The position numbers were made by a program, and so were the translations under genes. A stretch of DNA of 64,000 nt, from positions 84,519,392-84,583,391 of the forward strand of contig CM075855.1 in the NCBI GenBank assembly GCA_037975125.1. The letters run 5' to 3'. Origin of the DNA: Latrodectus hesperus. Taxonomy: Eukaryota; Arthropoda; Arachnida; Araneae; Theridiidae. This document shows, piece after piece, positions 12,801 through 26,200 of the stretch (its first letter is position 1; every line of letters starts with the position of its first letter). The notes beneath the pieces were generated by a model, which saw only the letters and a program-made list of their open reading frames with translations, was not told where the DNA came from and did not search any database.

Positions 12801-15277
12801 AGATTTAATTGATAAAGGAAATCCTTGTACTCTCTTTCTACTATAAATATTTTTAAGAAATACTTTAACAATTCAACTAAAAAGGTAGACTTAATATAAC
12901 TGAAAAAGGATAAGGAAAATAACTATTTAGCATATGAGGGAGTGATATTTTAACATTAGACAAATACTTGACTTCAATAATGAGATTAAATACAATTTAA
13001 CTTGTAACTGTTGTTGAAATTAATTTTTGCAAAATTTATAACATAATATTTATTTATTTCCATGCAAAAATTGAAACAGTTTAATATTTATAATATCATA
13101 AATTAATTTCTAAACTTATTACTTTACTAAGAAATTTGAATAAACACAACCCATTTTAGGGCATAAAAAGCAGTGACTGCATTGGCACTAAACTAAAAAT
13201 TTAATTCATTATCACTTACTAGACGTCTTCGATACCGGTGAAAATACATATTTTTATAAACAAAGTAAAAGTTTTCATGCAATCGATCTAAAAAATGTGC
13301 TCACCACCATTTTTCTTTTTTATTCTTTTAAAGCAGGTGATAATCTATATGACAATGATAATTTTCCTGTCTGTAGTAGGTATTTACATTCTTTCAATTC
13401 TCAATGTCTGAGAGTGGAGACAGTTGACTGGGTTTCTTTTCTATTTCAGGACAAGCTTAAGAAAGAGATAGTGAGCTTTAAAGATATTAATACAACCATA
13501 ACATCAATAGGACATATGATGTCCTATTGAAATCTGATTTAATATATTACAGAGTATAATATACCAAAATCCAACTCATCACTTCCAAAATATCCTAAAT
13601 CTTAGATTTAAAATTTAAAAAGGCTACAAAAATATGCCTGAAATACATTCAGATGATATCTTTCTATTTCAAATCTAATAATATTCAAATAGACTGGACC
13701 ACATGTTTGTGAAGTCAAGAAATAAAATCAAAAAGTATTTTAGATCAATATACATTTTCCATTATATCATTCTTCAGATCAAATTATGTATGGTACAGAT
13801 TTGAAAAATTTGAGGCAGTAATAATAAATTCATTGGTACAAAAAATAGCAGCAAAATATCAAATATGAAAGATTTACCTTTTTTTTTCAATGTTCATCCC
13901 TGATGCAACATTTAAAAACTTTTTAAAAGTTATGAAGCGGATAAAGAAAAAATTTCAAATGAAAAAAATGGGAAACATTCAACAAAGAATTTCCATACAT
14001 ATATGTAAATACCCTTTAAGTAAATATCAGTCTTCTATACTGATAAGTGATGAGATATATTATAAATCTAAAACTTAATACTAAATATAAAAATAAAGTT
14101 TGTAAAATTGTCCATGTATCCTTTTAAAAGCTAATACTTTTTTTTTATCAAAATTTCAAAAAAAAAAAAAAAAAAAATTTTTTTTTTTGAAATTTTAAAA
14201 TAAAAAATGAAGTTACTAAAATTTTTTATTTTAGGAAAGAATATTTGCTTTTTAATAAAACTATGGTAACCATCAAAATCATTTATATTATACTTTTTTT
14301 TTTGTACTTTTTTTTATTTATTTGGAGAAAAATCCTACAGCCTTATCTCAAATTATTTTTTACCCAACAAACTTCAAGAAATCTATTTAGTATCTCATAA
14401 CTAATCCATGCTTTAATAAAAAAAATTGAAGCTTGAGCTAATTAGTTAAAATTTAACTAAAAAATTTAGACAATTCATTGTTAATTTAAACTGAAAGAAA
14501 ACATGGATTGAAAGATTTCTAAACAGATTTTTAAAAGGCAAAAATGAGTCTATTATATTTTAGTATGTTTACTTTTGTTGGGAAGAATAAATGCTGTTTC
14601 CATGAATTTATAAATTTTTTATACAATGTAATTTTAATTTTTTACTACAATTTTGTTCGAAATTGATTATTTTCCTTTCCATTTTGTGACAATTTAAATT
14701 ATGTATAATACTTCATTTATATTTTATGAATATGTTTTATTTCACACAACTGCTTATAATATTTTTAAATATGATTGCTACTAACTTTTCCTTTCATTTA
14801 ATGCTTTGAGTTTGCAGAATCAAATATAGAAAATTTTGTTTATAACAATAAATATCAAATTGAATGTTAGTATTTTTTGTTTATATTTTTTTAGAAAGCT
14901 ATTTCAAGAGTCCTTATATGTGAACTCTAAAGATGGCAGTATGAATGCATCAATTGAAGATGAATTTCAACTATCTGATTTTGAATTAGTTATTGAAAAG
15001 GATTATCTTCTAAAATTTAATGTTCCAGCTAATTCTGTTTGTTTTAACTGTAATTTTAATCAAAAAGGTTTTGGTATATGTTATGAAGATGCTAAAGAGA
15101 ATTCTTGGAATGTCATGCTTATAATGCCAAATATTGTTTCTTCTATGAATGCCGAGACATTAAAATGCATTCCACTTTTCACTTTTCCTTTTTCATTTCA
15201 TCAGAGGAATTCTATTCTCAAAGGTTTGTAAAAATAAATATTCAATATTACCTTTTACTTTATCGATTCAATTAAGG

Positions 15278-15374
<97 letters not shown>

Positions 15375-18300
15375 TAGGATCACAATTAACTGACATGATT
15401 AGAGTTAAGATTATTTTAAATGCAATTTTTCTGTCTTAAAATAAATTGTAAATAATTGTCTTAATAAAAAGTGAATTATACATTTTTTTATATTGTTAAA
15501 TGACTCTTAATAAATGTGTACATTTATAATTAAACTCATATTCAATAGAACATTTGATAAAAATTTATATAAATTATTTTTAAAAAGGAAAAAATATTTT
15601 GAAAAAAAAATTATACTTTTTAAAAATAATTTCTTTTTATTAAGTGTGTGTTGCATGATCCCATATAAAAAATAGATCATGAGCTAGGTATTTCCATGAT
15701 TTTTGAATGCAAACAAGAATGAATGAATCAGTTTATTTTAAACCATTAAGATGACTAATTTTTTAAACTATCTTTTGAGCATTATCTTTACTGAGTTAAT
15801 AACAGTCTAAAATAAAGTGAAATCTTGATTAACCAAGATTTTTTTAAGATAATCGTCAGTCTACTGTAAATGAATTTTTTAGATTTTATTTTTGAAAAAA
15901 TTAATTTCAGTTTGAAATTAAAAATAAAAAACTTATATCTGATATCATTAGCTACACATCTGTTGACATCTGCTATTTATTAGGTATGACGATAACAAAT
16001 AAGCATTTAAAAGGCACAAATCTAAGACTCTTGAAAACTATTCCATGATACATAAAAATGTTATGAAAAGTGCAAATGACTTGATTATTTATTTCTTAAT
16101 TGCAGCAAATTCTGTTGAGATCTGAATCAGCAAGTAATTGACAAACTTTTTCTGTAACAGTTCTTAAACTATTAGGAGGGATCTGATGGAACTTTAATGA
16201 CAGTGTACTTATCTGTTAAAATGTTATTATGAAGTAAAAGCTATTGAAAAATTTAGTTTTACAACATACTTCATAATCAACTATCTGATGCCATTTTTTA
16301 TTGTCATACTCACTAATGTACCTGACTTAACTCACACAAACAGCCCTAGACATGCATTTTAACATAATCTAAGAACATGCTTTTGGCAGGAAGCATTTTG
16401 AAGTGCTTATGCATAATTATTGAAGCCTGGTGGCATATAGCAGCTTTTCACATTCCCAAGACACTGGTCCAAGGTTTGGTTTTCAGGCTGGGTGAGGTAA
16501 ACTCAGCTTTTCTTCTTTTCAGTGGGTCGATAAAACTGAGTACAAAGAATGCATGGGAACTAACTTGGGGTTTTGCATTAGACTAACGATCTAAATAAAT
16601 CATAAGCTTCATTACTCAGGGCCCTCGGTCATAAAAACAGATATAGGCATTGTAGGCCTTGGCCCTACAGGACTGTTGTGCATTGAGATTAGTTTAGTTT
16701 TTAGGCCATAATTGTACTGTGATACTATTGATTAATCTATCTCATGAATTTTTCTCAAATTTCTGAATCTAATAGTTCCCAATGTAAGACTATTAATTGT
16801 AGCACATGAAGAGCAAGCAGAATATACTTTTGTTCCTTATTATAAACAAGTAATTCTTAATAGTATGACTCCTTGCTGGTTTAGTGTCATTGAGTTGTTT
16901 TTCAATGCTGTCAAAATTTTCAAGATTTTAAAATCATGAATTTGTGAAAACAATAAAATAAATAATTAATAAATTATATGGAAAGAAATGTTAAATTTGT
17001 ATATTAATATTATTATTATTAATCATAATTTAATGTCTGTCTGAAGCAGGGATAAAAGATGTTGAAATAGAAATCTATATTAATTATTTAAAATAAATTT
17101 TCACCGTACTGTGTAATTTATCTCATTTATTATATCTAGTGTATTGGTCATTATAAATATTTAAATGTATTTTTAAGTTATTTCATTAAATATGAATTTT
17201 TATTTTCACTTTAATTTAAGAATAATATTGATAATGTATTTTTTTCAATAATTTTTAGATACAACAAAGAACTATCCTAAACCTGTTGTTATATTTTTTG
17301 AATCAAATCATAAAATTTGGAAAACTTTATTCAGACCTCAACAACAAACGACTTCAAATTATTTATGCCTTATTGGTCATCCTGAAGGAAAAGTATTATA
17401 TTGTGTGTGTACATGGTCTAATCAAAAGTTTGAATTCAGATTGTTAACTGAAATTCAACAGCTATATGATGTAAATCAAACTATTTTAGATATTCATTAC
17501 TGTGAAACGATAGCTGGTATTGAAGGTAGCTATTATATTTGTTATTTGAATTTTTATTTTTCTCTGTAAATTTTTAGCCAATTTTGATCAAATTTTCTTT
17601 TGAATTTCTTATTCCAATATTAATTTGTTAAATACAATATTTGCATGATGCAATTTATGTTGGAAATTTTAATTTATTCCAAATGATGGATTTTTGCGTT
17701 CTAAGTCAAATTCTTAAAACCGAAATGCTTATTAAAATAGAATATTTTACCTTGTAATATGACTATATTTTTATAATTTGTATCCATTCATTTATATGTT
17801 TCTGTATAGTAATGCATGCTATAAACCTTATGTATTTAACTAAGATATTTTTAGTGTGAATCAATGCATATAAATTTCATTGCATTATACGTAACTTTGT
17901 ACTGTTAACATGACATTTTTTTCCCTAACATTAAAATACTCTTAGTACAGTAAAATATAAATAATATTATATTTTTAAAATATATTTATCATTATAAAAT
18001 GTAAATGATTTTTGTAGCTTACAAATTATTTGTATCATAAATTTACGTATAATCTAATTAAACTTGTATTACTGTATTTGTAACACAAGAGTGTATAATA
18101 ATAATATAAAATTTTAATATTAAGGAAATTGTGATGTATTTACAACAAATATTTAATATAAAACTAACATAAAAACTATTGTTGGTTTTTACATTTTTGA
18201 TGGTAAGTCAAAATGGTTGCATAAAGCAGAGTAAAGGGGTTTTATTACTTAATATAAACTTCTATAAACTATGTATTTAGTACAGACATCCAGAATTTCT

Positions 18301-21300
18301 ATAATAATGACTGCTTGTTTAATTAACCAGTAATTACACCAGCAATATTAGTTCTAGTTATATTATAAATCATTGTATATACATATTTAGGACTTTTAAA
18401 AGCATTCAAGTTTGCTTATCTTAGTTGATTAAATGTGTTTTAAAATGAAAATTAAAAAAGTGATAGATTTGATTCTAATACTGATTAATAAAACTAAATG
18501 CAAATATTTTTGAAGAGATTTTCATAATAGGTGTGTGAATGTCAATCACAAGTACAGACATTTTTAACCTTAAATACTTCTCTGTTTTTTATTTATTTAT
18601 TTTTAAATGATATATCTGATTAGCACTTTAATTAGTATACTGGAGGCACTTCACAAAGAAGTAACACTTTGAGCCTTCATGGATACTTAAATGAGTGAAT
18701 TGTGAAAGTATTTTCTATTGAATATAATTAGAGCTTTAAGATTCTATTTTATACAATCATTCTAACTTGTAATAATCAAATTAAGATGGCTTTCTTGATT
18801 AGAATTTTTGTATTAAGGTGAATTTGATTAGTTTTTAGAAATATTGTTTTATAAATTCACTTAACAATAACTTTGTTCACTTAACAATTTACTTCAAACA
18901 ATTAGTATTTCACACTGAAGACTTATGCTTAGGAATTTTGTTGATCGTTAAAATGTCAGCCTTTCTTGGTTCTGAAATTTTCTTTTCTTTATTATCTAGA
19001 AAATTTTTAATACTTAGTTTGTATTGAATGCTTCAAAATTTCCATTAAGTTTTGCATTATATTTTTAATAAGTGTGTAGTTTTATTTTTCTGTTTGACTC
19101 TAAAGAATATATTATCTTGAGAAAATTTGAAGCTTTGCTTCTTATCTGTTTTTAAGTAAAACTATAAAGTGTCATAATTTCTGGAAAAAATGCTGCTGTG
19201 TTTATGTTTAATAGTTAAATTTTTAACATTGCACTATTTTTACTGATGTGGTATTTATTATGTGTATTTAAAACATATCTTACTGTGCTTTACAGAATAG
19301 ATAGATAGCTCATGAAAATCAGTGAAATTATCATTAATATCAGGATTCACAAATATATTGAAATTATATCCCGAGATAAATAGATTGTTAATCAAGAATA
19401 TGTATGTGACAATTAGATAGATTTGAACTACTTTAATTCTAATTTAGAGTAGAAGTTGCTAAATGTTTTTAAATTAAGATATTTAAAAATTTAATTTTGT
19501 GGACTTATAGCACAGTTTGATGCTATTATTTTTCTTTTCTATTTTTTACTTTTAAAAGTAAATTTTTTATTGAAATACATTATTGCTCTGATAAATCTTG
19601 GTATCAGAATATAATTATCACGCATACACATCTGTTTTAATATTGAAAGATATGAAAGTGAATTCAGAAAGTAGATGCCAAGGTTTCTATTCATGTTCAA
19701 TAGATAAGTGTCAAAAAATGGAAAGCTGCCAATGTCAGCTATAAATGGTAAAATCATTTTCAACACATTTCTCATTACAAGCAAAATATTTACATGAATG
19801 CAGTATAAGGTTTTTGTGCCATTGATGAAGATTTGTGGTGGCTGTTGGCAGCATCATTAATCTGTTGATGCTTCCATTTTCACATCACAATTGTTGTTTT
19901 TATATTTGATGTGTTGATAAATCCTGGGATTGTCTCGAATCAACTCATCCACCTGATGTAGACTTATCTCAGGCTATTGCAGACTATAAACTTCTTTTCT
20001 TCTGAAATTTGGTCTTTTATTGTCCTTGCATACATCCACACAATGTTGACATTAACTTAGTCGTCATAGTACACTGCAGTCAGATAGTAATGAATACTGA
20101 TGGACACACAATTTTCACAGTTAATAACTCAATTATAACTCGCAGTTTCAATTCGATTCACCATCAATATATGTCATGTATTGTTTTATTCTAGAATAAG
20201 AAGAAGCAGGAAGGTGAAACAAGTGATTTTTTATTGTTTAAACGTCAGTGCATTGATGATAAAAAGCTTAAAGTTACTGTATTATTTATAAATGATGGTT
20301 TTGGGGACAATTTTTTCTGTATTTCACTAAGTACATTTTTTTGAACACCTACATATTATCAATATTTCTCAGCTGTAAATTATTTTTGAATTATGTTTTT
20401 AAGTAATGCATTTTTTAAAATAACTTGATTTGTATCATAGACATGGGTTAGAATTTTCTAAGTGTGATGCTTATGTTGATGCCACTCATAACTTAATTTA
20501 ATGCTGTGTTTATGCTAATGCCACTTTTTTTTCGAAAATTAGCATATTTTAATAAGATGATTGAAGAGAGGAATGTTATAAAAGCAAGTTAAGATCTACA
20601 AATAATGTTAAATATTGTGTTTTTTAAGTTCATATAATTTATTGAGATAATTAATTAGTTTATAGTATAAAGCAATAGCATGAAGTTTGGCAATAAAAAT
20701 ATGATATAAAATATAAATTCAAATATTTTTGTGTTTTATATTGAAAATTATAACAAAGTAAATTATGTATGTTAATTTTTTCAATTAACACTAAATTAAT
20801 TTAAATAAAGTAACTTTAACAATCATATTTTTATATAAAGACATATTTAATTTTGATCTGCAATTTAAAACTGATGTTATATATCTACAAACATCAATCC
20901 AGGAATCAAATCCATGAATTGTTAAATTAAAATCTAATCAATGACAATTCTGTCTTCAGTTACATATAAAATCTATTAATAGAAAAAAGTTCAACAGTAA
21001 CAAAAATTTTTAAATTAGAAATATTAAAAATGTTTTCTTTAATTAAAAACTGGGTTTGCAAATTTGACAAATTATCCCTAAGATTAGTATGGTTATGATA
21101 GTATGTAAGAATAAATTTTTAAGTATTCCCTTATTTGTGAAAAAGCTTAGTTATTTGATCTTGAAGTGTAATGCTGTGTAAATTTAAAAATTTTATTTTT
21201 GTCCAATGTTTATTTATTAAATGTACTATGTTAAAAACATTAAGGTTTTGCTGAATATTTAAAATTTATATATTTGTTTTTGCATTCATAATTTATAGTG

Positions 21301-23203
21301 ATATATATTTTAATGCATTTAAGTATAAAAAAATATTTTTTTTTAATTTTTCAGGCGAGGATTTCTTAATTATTGTAGGAGAAATGGGTAAATTGATTCT
21401 GGTATCATCACATCCAGTTTCTGCTGAATCAAGCTGTATTCATTTGATAATTGGATCACTATGGTTTACTGACTTGCAATTACCACTGGCTATTAAAAAA
21501 TATATAATTTTGAATGGGTGTGTACTTTATTCTTCAAGAAAAGGAGATTTGTGGATTTCTAAATTTAGTATTAACAAATGTAGAAAAAATAGTGCAAAAA
21601 AGTGCTTAGAGTTGTTAAATGAAGCCACACATTTTTGTAAAATAATGCATCTGCTCATCATAAGTGAAGCAAAAGGTATTGATTTTTTTCTTTTTTGATA
21701 AAAGTGAAAATTAATGACTTAATTTGTTCTGTTCATTAAAAATTATTAATATTTTTTAATATATCGGCGCTAAATTCATATCTTTTAAATTAAACTAATT
21801 TTAATATATTATGTAATTTTAAAATTTGTATGATTTTGAAAATTTTTTGAGTTAATGTATTTATTATAATTTTTTAATCAATTGTTTCGGTAGAAGTGAT
21901 AATTGAAAATAATTTTAGTACATTACATAGTTTATCTGAATTTTTAAGTTGCAGTTTTTAATGTTTATGTGTACATAGTGTAAAGGTTCTTATCAAAATA
22001 ATAGAAACATTCCAAATTTAAAGGATTTTTTTTTATTATTATTTTCATAGAAACTTTAACATTGGGTACTCTTTCCTTTACTAAAATGGCATAAGACTGC
22101 TTTGGGATGTAATACAGCTTGGATTCATCTGAGAATTGAATAACACAAATGCTAAATAGTATTTAAAGACTATTGTATTATTCTTCATGGAAATATTGTG
22201 CAGGATTTCAGAGAGGTGTCAGTAGAGAATATTGATTCTGAATTAAACATTTTAAAATCGACCATAAAAATTTCATTATTTGAGATCGAATGACTGCTTG
22301 GGTCATTTGATTAGCAAGAGGATGTTTCTCTTCATCCTCTTGTTAATCAAATCTTAATTGGACAAGCATGAATAAGAATATTATGACTGCATGAATAAAT
22401 CTTGGAAGATTCTCTCCCTTATAGAAAACATTTTGATTGTATGATAGACCTGGATGGCTAAAATTTTTCTATACTTCTCTTCTTTATCTTTTTAGAACTA
22501 CATTTCAGCCAGCAAAAAACCACAACACAGCAGCCCATATCGTGATAGATATAGTTTTGTGCTTGACAATTGGAAGGAGAAATCCTGATCATATTCATAT
22601 GCAAGCTCCTCTTAATTTGTACCCATCCTGACATTGAAAAAGTTATTTTCCTGCATTGAGAGACTGTCACAGCTCTCTATGTGCATCCCAATCTAAATCA
22701 GATCTGTTAATCCAGTTGTCAGTTTTAAAATGGTAATCTTTCAAACAAATACATGTCAAAAAGTAATCAAATCTGTTGCCTTCACATATGAACAAAGGGG
22801 ACAATTAGGTGAATTAAACAAACTAATATGGTGACAACTAAACAATGAAAGTGTGAAAGATGAGTTGTGTGAATAATTCTTTTTCATTTATTAATCGACC
22901 AGGTTTTTCTATGTAGTACCACTATTTAATTAGATTATGTTATGTATATTGGTGTAGACATTTGATAATAACATCTGTGACGAGTGGGTGTTTGGAATCC
23001 ACTTTAAAAAATGATAGATACATTAATTTCAATAAAAAAAGAATAAAAAATAAAATAAAAGTAAAATAAAAGTTAAAGCTCTAGAATTCTCTTAATACTT
23101 TATTATTAACTATAGTATTTTAATAATTAAATATTCAGAAAAATATTTTTAATACTTTCATTTATTTAAAGATTTAAGTTTTTTGTTACTTTTCTTCGTT
23201 TAA

Positions 23204-23277
<74 letters not shown>

Positions 23278-26200
23278 TGTAATATAGATTATTAGAAAAT
23301 CAATGAAAGAATTAAAAAATTGTAAGCATATTGTTTAAATTAGTTTCTTCATTCATTAAATCATTTCAAAATATAAATATCTAGTGAATTTTTATTGGAT
23401 TAATCAAATATTTTAATTATATTGACTAAAGTAGTAGATATTCTTAGGGTATTTGTAAACATAAACTGAATTACAAGAAAGATATTTTTGTTTAATTTCT
23501 ACATCATTAATTTTGTATTAATGTTTTAAGCTGTTAAACAATCATCTTTTTATATGTTTTAAATTATTACTTTATCATTCTAAAATAATTTATTTCTCGT
23601 ATTAGAAACATTGTATTGAAGACTTTGAATTCTTAGCTTAATGTCAAAGTTTATTTCTTAAAATTCTACTTCAAAAATTTTTCAAATAAAAAAAAAACGT
23701 ACTTTGCTTATTTATAATGTATGTTTCAAAAAGATGTAACCATAAGCAATTCGGAACTAATCAATGTTGTGCATCAATACAAGATTCCTGAGAAAATTGT
23801 CAATGTTAAATTAATAAGGTACATAATAGTAATAAAGTGGATATGATTCCATTTAAAAAACATTTGCCAGTGAAATATTCTAAATTTTCAATCCTTGGAA
23901 AAGACAAAAGTGATTTTCAAAAAATCTCATTCAAGTGGTTATACGCAAATATTCAAAAGCATATTTGTCATTTTTATTTGTCTGTATGTATAAATGTGTT
24001 ATTTCATTTATATTTATTCTCAGAAATTAAGTTCTGCTAGCTAGTCTCAAACAAAGTAATATTTCTAATTTTCGAGAAACATATCGGATTCAAAACTTGA
24101 TGAGGAATTATATCCATAATAGAAATATTTATCCCACGTAATTTATATTTTTTATTTCACTTACAGTAAAAAATTTACAAATAAATAATAGAGTGACAAA
24201 AAAAATTAAATATTATTTGGAAGAAAAACAAAGGATATTAGTGAGAAAAATAAATTATTATTTAATTTGAATGATGAAAATTATTTATTTTAAAGTTAAA
24301 ATTCATAAATGCAGTCAAATATTTAAAATGATTATTACACTATCTTAAATTTTTTTATGAAAAAATTAAGAATTTTATGAAATTAAAATTTGAATGATGC
24401 AAAGATGAAATATTCTACCAATAAAATATGTGATCTAATATTAATAATGCCTTTAATTTAATAAAATGCAAAAAAATTACTATAACAATTCATTGCAAAA
24501 TTGAGAATGAATAAAATATTGTAGCACTTAATCTGTTTGTAATGTTAAAACAATATCAATTTAAAAATTATTTTAACTGTATAATTTTAAAGAAAAATTA
24601 GCCATTTTTAAAATTAAATATTTTAGCTATTTCAAATTTTATGTATATCTTATTGTCATGTTGTCACATATTTCCATTCTATCAAGTTTAAAATTAAGGT
24701 ATAAATACAAATTACTTTCCTGTGTGAATGAGTAGAATATAAGTGGGAAATAGTATAACAGCCATTTATAATTCAAATGAATTTTCCAAGTATATTGAGA
24801 TTCAGAATGCAATAGAATGTGACTTTCAATAATTATTACTGTCATATATTTTTTCTAATTTTAAGTATTTGAATGTTAAAATTACTTAGGATTATATTAA
24901 ATTTTTAGTGTAAAAATACTGAAAGTATTGAAAAAAAATTTCATATTGAGTTTAGCAAAAAGATTGTAACAAATAATAGTAAAAATTCCTGAATAGAAAG
25001 AACATTCACAAAATAAACCACAAACATGTGTTGGTTTCTTTGAGTGATATAAATCGATGGATGCGCCCCCTTTGTAAATCAGTCATCAAGATTACACTAT
25101 TCTGAGGTGGTCAGGGAAAAAGCAGATATACGTCTCTTTGTGAATTAGAAGGTTTTGTACTCTTAACATATGTTTAGGGGAGATGATCTACCTTTTTTAG
25201 TCAAAGCACAAACTACATTAACACACAAGCACATTTTAAACAAGATTCTTCACAGAACCTCAAACTGTTAAAGGGTTAAATGCCTTTCTTATTCAATCTT
25301 TCCATTATTTTGATAGTCACATGCATGTCAAGTAAAATTAACGATAATAAAAAATTATTTATGGAGGAATTCCTGGATGTGTTGTCAATTTTTATTGCTT
25401 AGTGAATTTTAATAAAGTTTAATTTTATTTTTACTAGGTCTTTTCTTGATGGTTACAAGTATTGGAACAATGTATTTAATGCAGTACATAAATAGAAAAA
25501 AGGGAGTAACTGATGTTACTTTACCCATTGTAATGAATGGATTATTAAAGGAAAGTTCAGTATTAAAGGAACTTTCATCGGTTAAGGAAATGCTGAGTAA
25601 ATTATTCATTTCAATATCTACATTGGCAAAACTTAAATTTAGAGGTAAATATGAAAATATTTTATTCTGTTTTGTGAAAATTTCTTATTTTGATATGTTC
25701 AATAAAATAAAACACAATCTGTAATTTTTAATTATAAATTTATTATACAGTGAAATTTACTATATTATGGTAACAGAAATAAATATGTAACGGATGTTAA
25801 TGATGTATAGTATATGATTTCAATCTTGACATCATATTTTTTCCAATAAGTTTCTAAAAAGCTCAATTCTTGAATGCAATAGTTACATGTATCCATATTA
25901 TTGTATCACACATTTTCTATTAATGAAACCATTTCCTTAATTTTAATTATTTTGCTTTTAAAATTAATAGTTTTGCTCTATTATATCTTGTATTTTTTCA
26001 ATTAATATAATAAATTATTGCTAATTAGATGTGCAATAATACAGAAAATAAATAAAGTGTAAAATAATATTTGTAATTATAGTTAAGCTATTACATGTTG
26101 ATTATCTGAATTACTTATAAAGTATTTTATGATAATCACAAACACACACACATATATTACCTATAAAATACGTATATATTCTATAAAATGTATAGCATTC

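Noticed and set aside
13297..13530. 77-codon plus-strand ORF with acceptor-like TTTTAAAGCAG and CTATTTCAG in FAAP100 intron 2
   Set aside because: Exon 2 joins exon 3 in phase without it, and the sequence matches no part of the family. Upstream frames are closed. Probably an intronic chance frame or repeat relic.
16377..16586. 69-codon ORF in FAAP100 intron 3
   Set aside because: It lies wholly inside the SINE-like repeat and is a by-product of its higher G+C.
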